Source: Scalesia atractyloides (taxonomy: Eukaryota; Streptophyta; Magnoliopsida; Asterales; Asteraceae). From it: DNA of 64,000 nt. A model generated the notes under the pieces. It did not search any database. It was not told where the DNA came from and was given only the letters and a program-made list of their open reading frames with translations. Below are positions 10,961 through 23,387 of this stretch, piece after piece. The stretch is taken from assembly GCA_947069175.1 (NCBI GenBank), contig CAMTDV010000022.1, positions 40,219,027-40,283,026 on the forward strand, given 5' to 3'. How positions within the stretch are numbered: the stretch's first letter is position 1; each line of letters starts with the position of its first letter. The translations under genes and the position numbers were made by a program.

Positions 10961-12200
10961 TTTTTAATACACAACATCTAAACATCTAGACGTATATTTG
11001 GACAATTATAGTCTACCATGCACATAAGAACTAAGAATACCTCCGGTCGTAGAACCCCATAATCATGTTGTCTATATATGACCGAAATAACCATACCATG
11101 TACAATCGTAATCATAAAGCATAGTACTTCATGCGTGTACCGTCCGTACTTGTAAATAAAAACATCAATCCACTGAGGAGGAGGAGGAGGAGGAGGAAGA
11201 AACCATGAGGTCACCACTGCTCTCACAACATGTATTCCTTACTCTGTGGACCTCGATTGTCCAAACTAAGGAAACTCCTCCATTGCACTAACACATGCGA
11301 TGAATACGTTCATAATGCTTGAGTTCCATGAGCTTCCACAAGGTTATTAGAACCTCCATAGATGTCGAATCAAATGTAGTAAGGGAGTTATAGTGTGGCT
11401 CGTGCCATACTAACCCCTTGAAACAAGACAACTATCAAATGACGGAGTTTTTCGTAACAACTCCAATAAATAAGATAAGGTTCCACAGACACCATAAAGT
11501 TAACCCAAGTACATGAATCCTAGAATGTTGAGGAAAATCCTCCCTGGGCGCTTAACCTATTTCATTTGCTTAAATACTGAGTCTCAACTGATCTGAATTG
11601 TAGATAGAAACGCTAGGCATGAAATAAACAAAGGCAAGTTTCCCGCTTTGTAGGGGGTTATAGCAATCACCCTAGTTAGTGTTCTACCAAATGGAGAATT
11701 TGAATCTCAAGTAACAACTTTAAAATTTCGAACAAATAGTGATCATTATCTTAACCCGCAAAGTCCACTAAGATTCTCAGGCACTGCAAGTTATGATTAT
11801 GTGTGCATCCATAATAATAAATTGTCTTGCATGGTCATCCACATGTTCATCCGGTCTCACCAAATTATCAGTATGAAAAAGGACACGATGGCCGCCTAGT
11901 TTTAACACAGAAGAGACCTTTGTGATGGCTCACGTACTAACACCCGTTGCCTCCAACTTGTGGGATATCACAGTGTCATATTAAACAAGAGTAGAGCGAA
12001 TCCATACATAATATGCACCAACAATCCTAATTTCGTTAAGACACGTTGGTCTACTTGTTTATTCATGTACAAGTCTTACATTGAAACATTGTTAAGACTT
12101 ATCCTTATTTCGTTTGTTTAAAAACCATTCTTTGTTTAGATGCATTGATGGTTTATTATCCGAATGATCATATATGTAATTTATCTACATATATTTGAAT
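10961..12200. other. Non-coding stretch, no gene recognised
   Basis: No supported coding sequence. Only a short GGA/GGAGGA run (11,175-11,205) stands out. It may be leader or LTR sequence of decayed element D, since it lies between its gag and the LTR-like block ending at 15,032, but I see no PBS. Confidence 0.4.
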
Positions 12201-12332
12201 CCTTGTTTGTGTGATGTCTAGGGCCTAGCCCCTTGTATAACCTTGTGTCTTACACGATTTTTTCGTCCTTGCTCATGTAATGTTCGGGGCATAGCCCCGT
12301 CTATAACCTTATGTCCCACACGTTTGTTTCGT
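12201..12332 (+). repeat. Two diverged tandem copies of a 66-bp unit
   Basis: CCTTGTTTGTGTGATGTCTAG at 12,201 and CCTTGCTCATGTAATGTTCGG at 12,267 start two matching units, each with a GGGC-TAGCCCC palindromic core and a TATAACCTT-TGTC tail. Period 66. Confidence 0.7.
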
Positions 12333-12429
12333 TAATATAAATAATATATCTTTATATCCAAAATTTTATTCTTATGTCGTATGCCCTTCTTTCATAAAAT
12401 TAGTGGTTAACCATATATTTATTCTTAAA

Positions 12430-12760
12430 AATGAATATATTTCTCCATGTTGGATACTTTGTCAAATTTATGTTTTTAACATTGTTCTTGTGTATATATA
12501 CACGTATATTTATACTTGCTTGTTTACTCTCCAATTCATTTAGTTGTTGTGTATTTGTATGTATCAGTGTACCCATGTATATATACTTACTTATATACTT
12601 TTTAATTATGTACTTGTGTCACATTTGTATGTATATGTATATACATGTATACTTCTTATAACCTTGTAATTTCAATAATTGTTAAGATAAACGTAGACAC
12701 GTATATGTACGTATATGTATATGTATATACTTACGTTTCTTTAGTTAATTCCACACTTAG
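12430..12760 (+). repeat. TGTATA/TACGTATA simple-sequence-rich DNA
   Basis: Dense TGTATGTATA, GTATATAC and ACGTATATGTA motifs. The two small ORFs here are low-complexity artefacts. Confidence 0.5.
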
Positions 12761-12848
12761 CATTTCATTGGTTTTTCTAAGAAATATATTCTTAGAAATT
12801 ATATCCTTTAGCTTCCTTAAAAATAATATATAGATACATACACACACA

Positions 12849-13014
12849 TAGGGGAGGGTTCATTGCGGAACACTAAAAAAATGGGGAACAATAGGGACCA
12901 ACTCAAACGAACTCCGATTGGACACATTCCAGCGGCATTCGGACCGGCCCGTCGAACCTTAACTAGGATCTCTTACCCTAAACCTAAAATCCTAAAACCT
13001 AGACCCTAAATCCT
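12849..13014 (+). repeat. MITE-like repeat terminus with degenerate CCCTAAA tract
   Basis: Begins GGGGAGGGTTCATTGCGGAAC and includes GGGGAACAATAGGGACC and a GC-rich CCGGCCCGTCG, wording I associate with short plant transposable-element ends. It finishes with several degenerate CCCTAAA units (12,975-13,013). No partner terminus was found. Confidence 0.35.
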
Positions 13015-13110
13015 CACACTATAATATATATACACACACACTTATAGTTAGTCCGGTTGTCCGTATCATCATCGTATTTGTAGGAAATCTGGTTTTGCCA
13101 CGGTCGTATC

Positions 13111-13206
13111 ATGTCTAATGTAGTATGTCCCTTATGGACATGTGTATATATATATATATACATATATATAGACACATGTCCATAAGGGACATACTACATT
13201 AGACAT
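13111..13206. repeat. Perfect 35-bp inverted repeat (hairpin) with AT spacer
   Basis: 13,111-13,145 is the exact reverse complement of 13,172-13,206 (the arms begin ATGTCTAATGTAGTATGTCC and end GGACATACTACATTAGACAT). The spacer of 26 bases is nearly all TA, so it could extend the stem. It could be a small foldback element. No TSD was identified. Confidence 0.9.
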
Positions 13207-13327
13207 ATTTACCTTTTCTTATTTTTATCCCATGTTCATGTAGGTATAAGGTACTTTGTATAAATTTGCCTATATCATCCTGCATATACATGTATAAAAC
13301 AAAATATATACTGACATTATCATAGTT

Positions 13328-13330
<3 letters not shown>

Positions 13331-13360
<30 letters not shown>
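13331..13360. repeat. (TA)15 microsatellite
   Basis: Thirty bases of uninterrupted TA. Confidence 0.95.
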
Positions 13361-13365
<5 letters not shown>

Positions 13366-13389
13366 ACATCTATTTTCATGTCTTGAAAA

Positions 13390-15032
13390 TCCTAATCCCC
13401 CGTAGGTTACTTACCTTATACTTTACACCAAAATTACATATAATCATGATTGGTTAACTTAATCCATTTTAACTTTGTAAATCCCTAGTTAATCATTTTT
13501 TACTCATCACATATATTTTTAATCATCATTTATTTACACGTGCATGTGTACATTAGCTATTAACTTATTATATCACATGTACGATAACACTTATTTAGGT
13601 TTAACATAACCAATACAATTCATAAAATCAAATAGATGCACTTCCAAACATTAACACAATGTTCCAACAATTTCAGCTTAATATCAGTTTTTGAGTTGTA
13701 TCATGAATTTTTATCTAAATACTACATGGGTCAGAAAAATTACAAATATTTTATGAGAGTGCTAAATGGTCCACTAAGGTTTGTGTAATTTTCTTGGGTC
13801 CTATTACATATAGAAAAATCATGAAATATTATATGCATACAAAAGGTCCAAGTGTCATCTTCTGATGACAGTTTACGGTTTAATTCATAGAAAAATCTAC
13901 GTTGATCCTTTTAACATAATTCCAGTGGGATTGTCTCAAAAACCCTTATGACTTTCCTCTATAAAAATTTTAGATATAACTCCAAATATTGAACAAGTTA
14001 TGACTTTAGACAAAAGCCTTATGTTCTAGCACAAAAACTCAGCTTATACCTTTGACTTTGTTTTAAACTTTTAACTGACCAAATCTTGTCCTAAAAATAT
14101 GAGACCAGTTTGATTTTAAAGAAAATTCGTTGAAGTTGACTACAGACTCAAGAACTTTTGAGTTTTATTACTTTTTGGCCAAGATATAGCCTCTACAACT
14201 CGACACAAGTATTCAATCAGAAATTATTTATCTTTCTGCAGTAAGCTATAATATGTTTATGATCATTGTTCACATAATTCGACTATTTTAACATGCATAA
14301 CATGATGGTAATCAAATCTAACAACGAGTTCCTATCAAGATCATGCTTCTCATGCAATCCTAATCTTCATACATAATCAGATAGCACAATATACACATAC
14401 TTTCACGCATAAAACCTTACCTACAACACACTTAAATTTCAATACATACCATGCATCATTCATATAATAATAATCATCAATACATGCATGTTGTGAGAGA
14501 AAGAGAGAGTGAGAGGGGATGTTTACTGAGAGAGAATGTGAGACTGTGAGAGAAAGAGTTTGCGAAAGATAGAAGGTTGTGATAGATGGATGCTGATTGC
14601 CTGAGATTTTGTCGAGCAGAGAGAAAGCCGAGATACTGTGGTCGACGAACAAAGAGAGAGAGAGTAGTAGAGATAGAACGATCGCTGGAGAGATGATGAT
14701 GGTCTAGGGTTTTGTTTATAAGATTATTTTTCTTTGATAACTACCCTTTTAGTCCCTCAAGTTTCAACATCCCTATCTTGGGTAGAAAGTTAATTTATTA
14801 AGTTTTGTGTTACGACAAGACTAGTCACTTGTGTTTCCAAACTTTAAAGTTTGTATAGAAAGTTATCAAATTTAACTTTGATACATGTACAAGACTAGTC
14901 CCACTAGTTTTGTAGATTCCGAAAGTTATAATAAGTTACACGTGTGACACAATTTCATGAATGAATGTTTTAAAGCGTAAATATTTAACTGATAAAGTTA
15001 ATGATATTAACCTGAAAGTGTGGGTTATCACA
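13390..15032 (-). repeat. Diverged gypsy LTR-like block, minus strand (probably 5' LTR of element D)
   Basis: On the minus strand the block starts TGTGATAACCC (right end, 15,032) and has a TATA box (plus 14,714-14,720) followed by a CT-rich leader (14,480-14,690). Further on it has sequence collinear with the Tekay LTR at 27.9-28.1 kb (GACAGTTTACG, ATTCCAGTGGGA, ATAAAAATTT). It lies upstream of the element D gag in the same orientation, so it may be D's 5' LTR. No PBS was recognised and the left end is undefined. Confidence 0.5.
14714..14720 (-). promoter_or_regulatory. TATA box of the LTR-like block
   Basis: Minus-strand TATAAAC followed by CCCTAGACC and a long CT-rich leader. Confidence 0.4.
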
Positions 15033-16260
15033 TCATGAAAACTATATAAACCCTACATTTTTCCAAAATACTTCTCATGTTCATCCATCTCAAAAACAAG
15101 TTTTATATCAACCATTTTTCCTACACCTTTTAAACCAAGATCATGAACACGGGGTTTATGCATAATTTATATAAACTTTAAAATAATTTAAAACAACCTT
15201 CAAAGTTATTCATGCTTTTAACAACTTCATCACATCCTACTACTTATATATCTTGTTAGATCACCTTTTTAATACTAACTTATGTATACCCACTTTATCA
15301 ACTTCAAGATCAACACATAGACCACCAACTTTGTTTAGATTATGTTGTATACTTTTACGATTTCTAGTGTTTGTAACAAGGTTTTCTTTGTGATCAACTT
15401 GTACTTTCATAATCTACATCTACTAAGAAGCAAAATTTAATATCTAGGCACTTACAACTGCACAAGGCAAGGGATGATCTAATCTTGAAGAAAGCAGAAA
15501 AAAAAGCTCCAACAAAGTGCAAAGACAAGCTTCTTGATGATCTTCTATGCATGCACCACCTTAGATCTTCTTGAAATGCATTTTAGAACGGTTGAATTTG
15601 ATGTCTGAAACTTGAAGATGATGATGAGAGAGAGAGACCGTGAGTAGAGAGATGAGAGATGTGAGATGTGATGTGTGTGTTTTGTTTTTCTAAGTGTTTG
15701 AAATGAAATGAAAGGTGTTGTTGTGGTCTTGTTTCCCCTTATTTTATAAGCATCGTACAAGCCTCATAAGTCAAGATCTTACCAACCATGCCATGCTTCT
15801 AAAAGATTACCAAGTATGGGAGGGGTGGGGCCCTTCCCAAAACCTTCCACAAAGGGGGGGGGGGGGTTGGTTGTTTTAATTTGTTTATTGGATTGTAACA
15901 TGTGGTGAATTATCTTGGAGATAATTTGATGTTTAGGGTTCAATTAGAGGTTTAGATTATTAATCTAGTGTTAGGATGATAACCAAGGTCAACTAGTTCC
16001 CTAATTTTGGTTTTGATGATTAGGCGAGGTTAATCGAACAATTATTTATGCTCATGATTCGATTAACGATCAAATATGTAATGTTACTTGGTGATTAATG
16101 TTTAGATACCCTTAGGATATCTATAATACCTTTGATATCACTTATGATAATTAACATTATCTTAGGATCACATATCATTCCCATTAATCATGTATTAGTA
16201 ATTGGTTTATTTGAATTGTGATTTTATAGCTTAGACCGGACAATTTAATGCTTGTGTATT
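15033..16260 (-). repeat. Second minus-strand LTR-like block
   Basis: Minus-strand TATAAAAT (plus 15,740-15,747) is followed by a CT-rich leader (15,600-15,665) and non-coding AT-rich DNA, the same layout as the neighbouring block and the Tekay LTRs. Termini are not clear, so this is a weak call. It includes a G13 homopolymer at 15,854-15,866. Confidence 0.3.
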
Positions 16261-19200
16261 TTTTTCGGAAAATTTATAATACATATATTTGTTTCCCCAC
16301 TTAGGGTTTTGTCCATGTTTTCTTTTCGGCATGATTTAATATCCTTTGTATAACATTCCAAGGTGTACCGGAACCGCCCTAACATGAATAGTGTAACTGG
16401 ATAATCTGCCATTGGTCTCTAAAATTGTTTTCATCGTATCGCGACACGGTGAATACGAATATGTAATATGCAAATGTGAATACATTTCCTGGTTATTGCT
16501 AGACTTCTGGGACTCAATAAGAAAGTAATTATGTCTAATATATGTATTTATATAATTAAGCAGTCATTATGTTGTATGGATTTACCTGATTTTTTTGTCG
16601 TTTGTCACATCATATCTCATGTTAGCCATTATGGATACAAATCTACAACTTATACCATGATCAAGTAGTTAAAGAAATTGTTCCAACAACAATCAAGCAT
16701 GAGCGTTATGAAACTATCAAAGCATTACTAGTTTCTGGATGCATATGATTACTTAAGTTAGCTCTTATGTTTTGAAAAAAAAAAAGAGATGTGTTTATTA
16801 GCTTCGGAGGCGTGAACTTCCCTTCAGAAGTGAGCTTGTAGGACATCAGGTGTGGTGCTCATATTTGAAATATATGTACGGATTAATGAAAAGTAGAATG
16901 TTGAAAGTATGAGACTTGGAGCTTCATGTTGGTAATCGATCATGTGTTATTGTTAATGAAAGTAGGCATTATTGGGTTTCAGGCATCTATATTAAATTAT
17001 TTTAGGCAGCGAAAGGTGATACACAAACCAATCTCAATATAAACAAGACCGCCCATTAGAAGTCTGGTTGAAAGAAAAACTTAAACAAAATAAATCAAAT
17101 ATGTAGAAAATTTCATAACTTTTACCTCGATCTTGGTTGATTTTGTGGATGATGCAAAGCTGATATATCCACAATGCCCCTACGAGTGCAGATGCAAGCC
17201 AATACTCCAATACTTAAATTCTCCAAAAGTCGAATACTGGTTTGGTTTCCTTGTGATCTGATCAAACACCTCAAAGTCGAGACAACTTGGTGTCAGTTTC
17301 TTGCCTTAGCCGAAGTCGACGAGCAAGAGAGTTAATTAGCTTAAAAGGGTAACTTGAGTCTTTAGCTTCTGAGTAACACCAACTACAAATATAATAAATT
17401 GTCTACCCTGTCTAAAACATTAGCATCATATGAAAATAGCTAACATGTTTATATACATGGATGGCTAAAATTTTCTTTTCAAATCTAATGCGTTGATTAT
17501 ACATGGAGAACGAACATCCTAATAATTTTCCACTAATCGTTAGATATGACTACAAATTATTAGTAATACTAAAACTAACTATGAGTATAAATTAAATGTA
17601 GCGCAACACCTGCATTTATTTAAACATGACTTAAAATCAACCATTTAAAGTATAATTTGAAATACCTTTCACAGGTTGCCAATATAAAAATTACATCATG
17701 TTCAATAGATGTCACATTCAAGCACTTACTTCATATGGATATGCTGATGAAAGATTGTAAATTGTTTCAATATCTATACATAAAATCAGACAATTATATT
17801 TACAATAGAAAAATTACGGATGAACAAGCATTAGGTGTAATTCTCATATTTGAAATCTATATATGAAGCAACAAGTTTTATCTTATCTTTCTTTTCTCAT
17901 TCTCAAATGAGATCATCTTATCCTACTACAACGATATAGTCTTTTCCTTGCACCTTCAATTCTCCTTTTCTTATCATCTTTATCATGTCTTTTTAACTCT
18001 TTCTTAATCTTCATTTTTCATAACTTTTAATTTAATAAATGTATTTACATCGAATGTGTAATTTTTAGAAATGTATCCGAGTTTGCTAACTATTCCAATT
18101 AAGTTACTGAAACTACTTTTGTCTTTCTAAAATAATTAAGTTTCATTTGTTGTTCTAATACTATGTATTTCTTAAGTTATCAGATTACTAAAGATGATGT
18201 GTAAGGTTTCATTAAGTTTTCTAATCTTAAATATGAAATGGAAAATATAGATAATAACATGGATTTTTCAGTTGAAAAAAAACACATTTTTTATTCTAAA
18301 ATTTTAAAATAATCAGTTTAAAGTTTATAAAATACATATGTACATTTTTAATCATAAAATCCCCCAAAATTAAACCTATGAGGCGGACCAAAAACCTCTC
18401 AAATTAAACATATTCTGCAAGAAGTATATGAAACACCATTGGTTTGATATAACATACACTTTTGGATGTGTAAATGTGTAACCAAAACAATTTTAAATAC
18501 AAGATATTAGTGGACAAATCGAAAACTGAATAATTATAAATTGAATTAAATCAAATCACACTCATGTATTCAAAATCCGCTATTTACATAACTGATTCAA
18601 AATTTTCTAACAAAGTAATAATATGGGAAAAAAGCAAATCACTTCTTATATTTTAACACTTGCTAAAGAATCAAAACACATACCTATTACGAACGAGTCA
18701 AAATCCAAATATAAAAGTTGTGAATCATTGTTGATCGTGAGGATTCTTAAATCCTAATATATAATAAAATAAAAATAAGAGAAAAGAAAGTTCTCCTCAT
18801 GTTGCCCAGAGGTTTGGGGAAGAAAAACTTCAAACAAAGATCGATGAATAAAACGTGAGACTTGAGAGAGGGTTCAAAAATATGATTTGATATATATTAA
18901 ATCCACATACGCAATAAGTGAAAAGAAAAAATAGAGAAAAATATGGCTGATAATTACACATTGTTAAAACACTAAATCAAAGTTTAGTTACTTTAGAGAT
19001 ACAAAAAAAAGTTTAAGTTACTTAATTACATTTACATGACATTTTCCCAATACATCAAAATACATTATTTATGCTTGAATAAAACATGAACTACATACTT
19101 CAAGATTCATTATTTATGCTTGAATCAAACATAGACTAGACTAGACTAGACGATTGAAGCTTTACGTCAACACGAAATGCCACTCACGTGAAGAAGCATG

Positions 19201-20193
19201 GATTTCTTTTAACCACCGTCCACATATGGTTTTACCTTCACCTGCAGGCTTAAGTGTGTACGCATAGCCGTCACCTTCATGATATAAAAATAATTAACAA
19301 GAAAACTAAAAGAAATTGTAGAAAACAGTGAATATTATGTTTTGGTTATCGGATAGTGGGATGTCTACTCCAAAATATATTATTTGATTTGGTTGGTCTT
19401 TAAATTTTTTTAATATTTTAATTTGATTTAGTACAATTTATAACTCATATTGGCTTTTCAGAAAAGCTATTAATAACCAAAACATCGAATGTGTTTGTTC
19501 AAGTGTTGGGTGATGCGTTAACTATACAAAAACGCGTGTTTCAACATATCTGATTGAACTCAATGTAACCTATATAAGTATTGCGATTGGATCATAGTGT
19601 ACAGTAAATTGAATCTATCTCGTACAATCATAACTTATTCTATAGGATTAACTAAGTTTTGAAAAAAAAAATAAACCACAATTTGACTCCACTATGTTCG
19701 GAAAAAAATTATTAAAACGTACATAAAATAAGTAAGAAAACATATTATATTAAAAAAAAGGTATACCAGCTCGAATTGATACAGACGCATACATAAAAAT
19801 ATGCACATAAGAATGGTTTTTTAAACGAAAACGTGTTATATTTGACCTAACTCGTTTCCAGAAAAAGTTTATGTCGAAACGTAGACACCCTAAATTTATA
19901 CGGATAAGTACATAAAAGTATGCACAGAAAAATAGTTTTTAAGTAAAAAATGATATGGGTAAACAAAAGAAATTAAAGAACGAATGTTGTCAATGAAAAA
20001 TTAAATTAATAAAAAGCTAGAGGCTAAAAATGCCAATTGTTAAAGTAGAAGAATAGTAAAGTTAGATAAGGGACTAAAATTGATTACTTCAAAAGTGGAA
20101 GGGTCGTAACAAAGTTGAAGGGCTCAAAATACAATAATATAAAAGTTTAGTAGGGGTAAGACAAAACCGATGAAAAAATCCATCAACTTTATC
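16261..20193. other. AT-rich intergenic stretch, no gene recognised
   Basis: No convincing gene. A short open phrase at 16,780-16,838 (RDVFISFGGV, plus strand) resembles the start of plant TIR domains but ends at a stop. The stretch 17,100-17,340 is less AT-rich and could be an exon remnant, but I recognise nothing in it. GACTA is repeated four times near 19,135. Confidence 0.4.
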
Positions 20194-20198
20194 TTTTA

Positions 20199-20562
20199 AG
20201 ATAATATAGAGCAGTACACGTATATATTTTACTCAATTGGAAAAAAAAATAACAAAAGACTTTTGGAAGGGTAAAAGGTCAAAATTGGTAATCACAAAAG
20301 TCAAATCCTTGCTTCATGGTTTGTCCTTCAACGCCCGAACATCACATTTTTGCACGTACTTTGAAAGCTCTCTTTTTTTAAGATAAAATAGAACAGTACA
20401 CGTATATATTTTACTCAATTGGAAAAAAAAATAACAAAAGACTTTTGAAAGGGTAAAAGGTCAAAATTGGTAATCACAAAAGTCAAATCCTTGCTTCATG
20501 GTTTGTCCTTCAACGCCCGAACATCACATTTTTGCACGTACTTTGAAAGCTCTCTTTTTATT
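20199..20562 (+). repeat. Recent 182-bp tandem duplication
   Basis: Units start at 20,199 and 20,381 (AGATAATATAGAGCAGTACA / AGATAAAATAGAACAGTACA). They are nearly identical over 182 bases, including the A-run and the phrase TTGCTTCATGGTTTGTCC. Only a few substitutions are visible, so the duplication is young. Confidence 0.9.
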
Positions 20563-20933
20563 TAAGCGATGATAACTGCGCTGAATTCCATTAAAGTCGG
20601 CACCAATTTGTAATTTTATATTATTTTTGAGAAATATATATTATTTTCTAATATATGATATAGGGTTTTTACTAAATATGTTTTAAGTTACGGGTCAAAC
20701 TTACCAATACGATTAGTTAAACATGTTTACTTAAAGTTGAAAACTTTATATTTAACTTTAAAAAGCAAAAGAGATATATGCGTCAAGATTTGTAATCTAA
20801 GAACGATTATTTTATACACAAATAATTTAATACACAGATGTGTTGTTTGGTGTAAGTTAGTAATTTTAAACTAAAATATACAAAATAAAATAAAATGTTC
20901 AGATTAAATCCGTGTCATCCAAGATTTGCGGAA

Positions 20934-21705
20934 TTAGTGGTAGGGCCGGCTTAACCATTTTAATGGCCTTAGGCGAACTTCTAATTTGAGGCCCTTTAGA
21001 AAGAAAAAAAAAAGTTAATTATTTTGCTTTCAAACCGCAATTGTTCGCAACATTTACATCCTAGTAAGATATAATATTGACACAAACAGATTAACATAAA
21101 TAATGTAATGAAGTTGTTGGATTTAAAAATGTGTAAAATCACATACCAGTGAACTGTGAACGGCTTACTTTCTCTTTGGGCACAATGGAGACCTTGATTG
21201 AAAATCAACATGTCATCTCATCTCTAATGGTGTGAGATGAACGAATCCGAGACGAAAGGGCACTTTTATAAACCGGCTTCTACAGTACATTGATTTTGTT
21301 AAGTACTCCTTATGACAATTAGACAAACCTAATGCTTGGGTGCTCTGCCAAAGAGCAAGGATCTTAAACAGGTTCCAAACTACAACGAAAATTTTATGTA
21401 ACTGCAAATCAATGTTATGTATTAAGATTGTAAAATGTATCACAACAATCAATTTAACAAAAGCTAGAGATAAACATAACTGAGTGTGTCGATTTAATTC
21501 CCAAAAATCTAATTGTGTCGCTCTCAATATTCAAAAGTCAAGACCTTGGTTTCTTACTGATCTCAAAATAATTATTATACATATGCTATTTTTTCATGAA
21601 ATTTTAATTACTATAAATACATTTTTTAGTGGGGCTCTGTTTTTTTGGAAGGCCCAAGCCCTAGTTTGGATTAGATATACCATCCAGCCGGCCCTGGTTA
21701 GTAGT
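20934..21705. mobile_element. hAT-like non-autonomous element with AGGGCCGGC ends
   Basis: AGGGCCGGC at 20,942-20,950 is inverted as GCCGGCCCT at 21,687-21,695. Flanking 8-mers TTAGTGGT (20,934-20,941) and TTAGTAGT (21,698-21,705) differ at one position, fitting an 8-bp hAT target-site duplication. The interior (about 0.75 kb) has no transposase I can recognise. Inner ends share a GGCC(T/C) pattern. Superfamily from TIR style and TSD length only. Confidence 0.55.
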
Positions 21706-21755
21706 GTTCGGGTTCGTGTTTAACACAATATTAGGTTCATGTCAAGTTTCAATTC

Positions 21756-21833
21756 GTGTAAGATTCATAAACTCATATAAGTTCAACTTATTTTGTGTAA
21801 GATTCATAAACTCATATAAGTTCAACTTATTTA
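21756..21833 (+). repeat. Two tandem copies of a 39-bp unit
   Basis: GTGTAAGATTCATAAACTCA recurs at 21,756 and 21,795 with an identical continuation through TATAAGTTCAACTTATT. Confidence 0.9.
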
Positions 21834-21839
21834 ATCTAT

Positions 21840-23387
21840 AAACACTACTTATTTAATAATAATGCTTATTCTAAGAGTATGATAAGAAATTCGGAAAATA
21901 TGTTAACACACTTGCATCATAATTTCATTTATGACCTTTAATTTTTATTACCAAAGGTTAATTTCATTAATAAAACCACCCCTAAAAAACAAGAGTGGCA
22001 AAGAAAACAAAAACTACACTAGTCTAAATTTACATATATTAGGGTCGTAGTTATCCGAGCGTTTCGTAGGGACGCAGTTGGAATTCAGAACGATAGCATA
22101 CCATAACAACCGATAAATAAATTTGTAAAATAAAAAAATTATATCTAAATGTGTTATGCTATTGGCATCGTAATTCGGCTTTAAACATAAAGATAATAAG
22201 AAAAGATAATACAATCTAGTAAATAACCAAGGTAAAAAGGGTAAATGAAAAAGAAGACGATAGAAACTCGACCGGTTTTGGTGCTCTCTTTATAGCAAAG
22301 AAAAAGAAAAGTTAAAAATATGTTCAAAAGTGTATTGGCACGTTCGTTAAAAAAACCTTCGCCACACTCGTTGTAACAAAGAAAAAGAAAAATTAAAAAT
22401 ATGTCTAAAACGGTATTAACGCGCTCTTTAAAAAATCTATTTAGTTGTAGAAAAATAGAATACAATAATTGAATTACATGGGTTGCAATGAAAAATATAC
22501 ATTAAATGACAAAATGGACTAAATGACCAAAAAACAATATTCATATTCTTATAATTATATAGATGCCTTCGTTAAAAATCTATTTGAGGGTAGAAAAGTA
22601 ATTTGGTTAAAGTAAAAAAAAAGAATACAAAAACTAAATTACATGGGTTGCAATGAAATTTTTTTCTCTAAATGACGAAATAGACTAAGGACAAAACACA
22701 CTATTTATCTTCTTATAATTTATATAGAGATAATTCGTTCAAGAGATGAACTTAAACTTAGATCTACTTTTCAACCATAAATACGACTGATTTAGCTTTC
22801 TCAATGATGTCTTCAACCTTTACCTTCTTAAAACCGATAAGAATACTTAGCTTTCCATAAGCTTCAACATGCAACAACGATAATCCCATAACACACTTCT
22901 TTAATCGGCTCCGCCAAAGCAAGAGAGTTGTGATGCCCTATTAGATCTCTATGAGAAAAGGCATATAAATATGGTACCCGACAGGATGTGAAAAGACAGT
23001 TCGTAGTTTCATCACTCGAATTACACTACAAAACTTTGATTCTCGACGTGAATTTTTCTTCTACTAAAAGCCATACACGTAGGAATCCGATCCATCCTCT
23101 ATAACGCTTTGTATTTCTATACTTTCTATATTTAGAAAGTTGTATTCATATTTCTATTTTTGAAAACTTGTATACGTAATTCACTTCCAATAATACATTC
23201 CGAGACGTTGATCATAATGGAATTCACTTTTATACATATACATTTTACATACTTGTGTTATACGCAATCAATCACCGAATACGGGTTTACGCGTGAAACC
23301 GAGACTCGAAATACTTGGAAATATCAAATATATATATCATACAATACTTTGTTACACCTTCAATACATAAATAACATAATTACATAG
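21840..23387. other. AT-rich non-coding DNA with dispersed internal repeats
   Basis: Phrases such as AATTACATGGGTTGCAATGAAA (22,472 and about 22,640) and AAAGAAAAAGAAAA-TTAAAAATATGT (about 22,300 and 22,380) each occur twice, with a similar A-rich context, suggesting old duplicated repeats. No gene seen. Confidence 0.45.

Noticed and set aside
12431..12833. Hydrophobic plus-strand ORFs that look like membrane proteins
   Set aside because: They come from TGTATATA-type simple repeats; no start context or homology.
14377..14652. Minus-strand 91-residue ORF
   Set aside because: Encoded largely by the CT-rich leader of an LTR-like block (Ser/Leu repeats).
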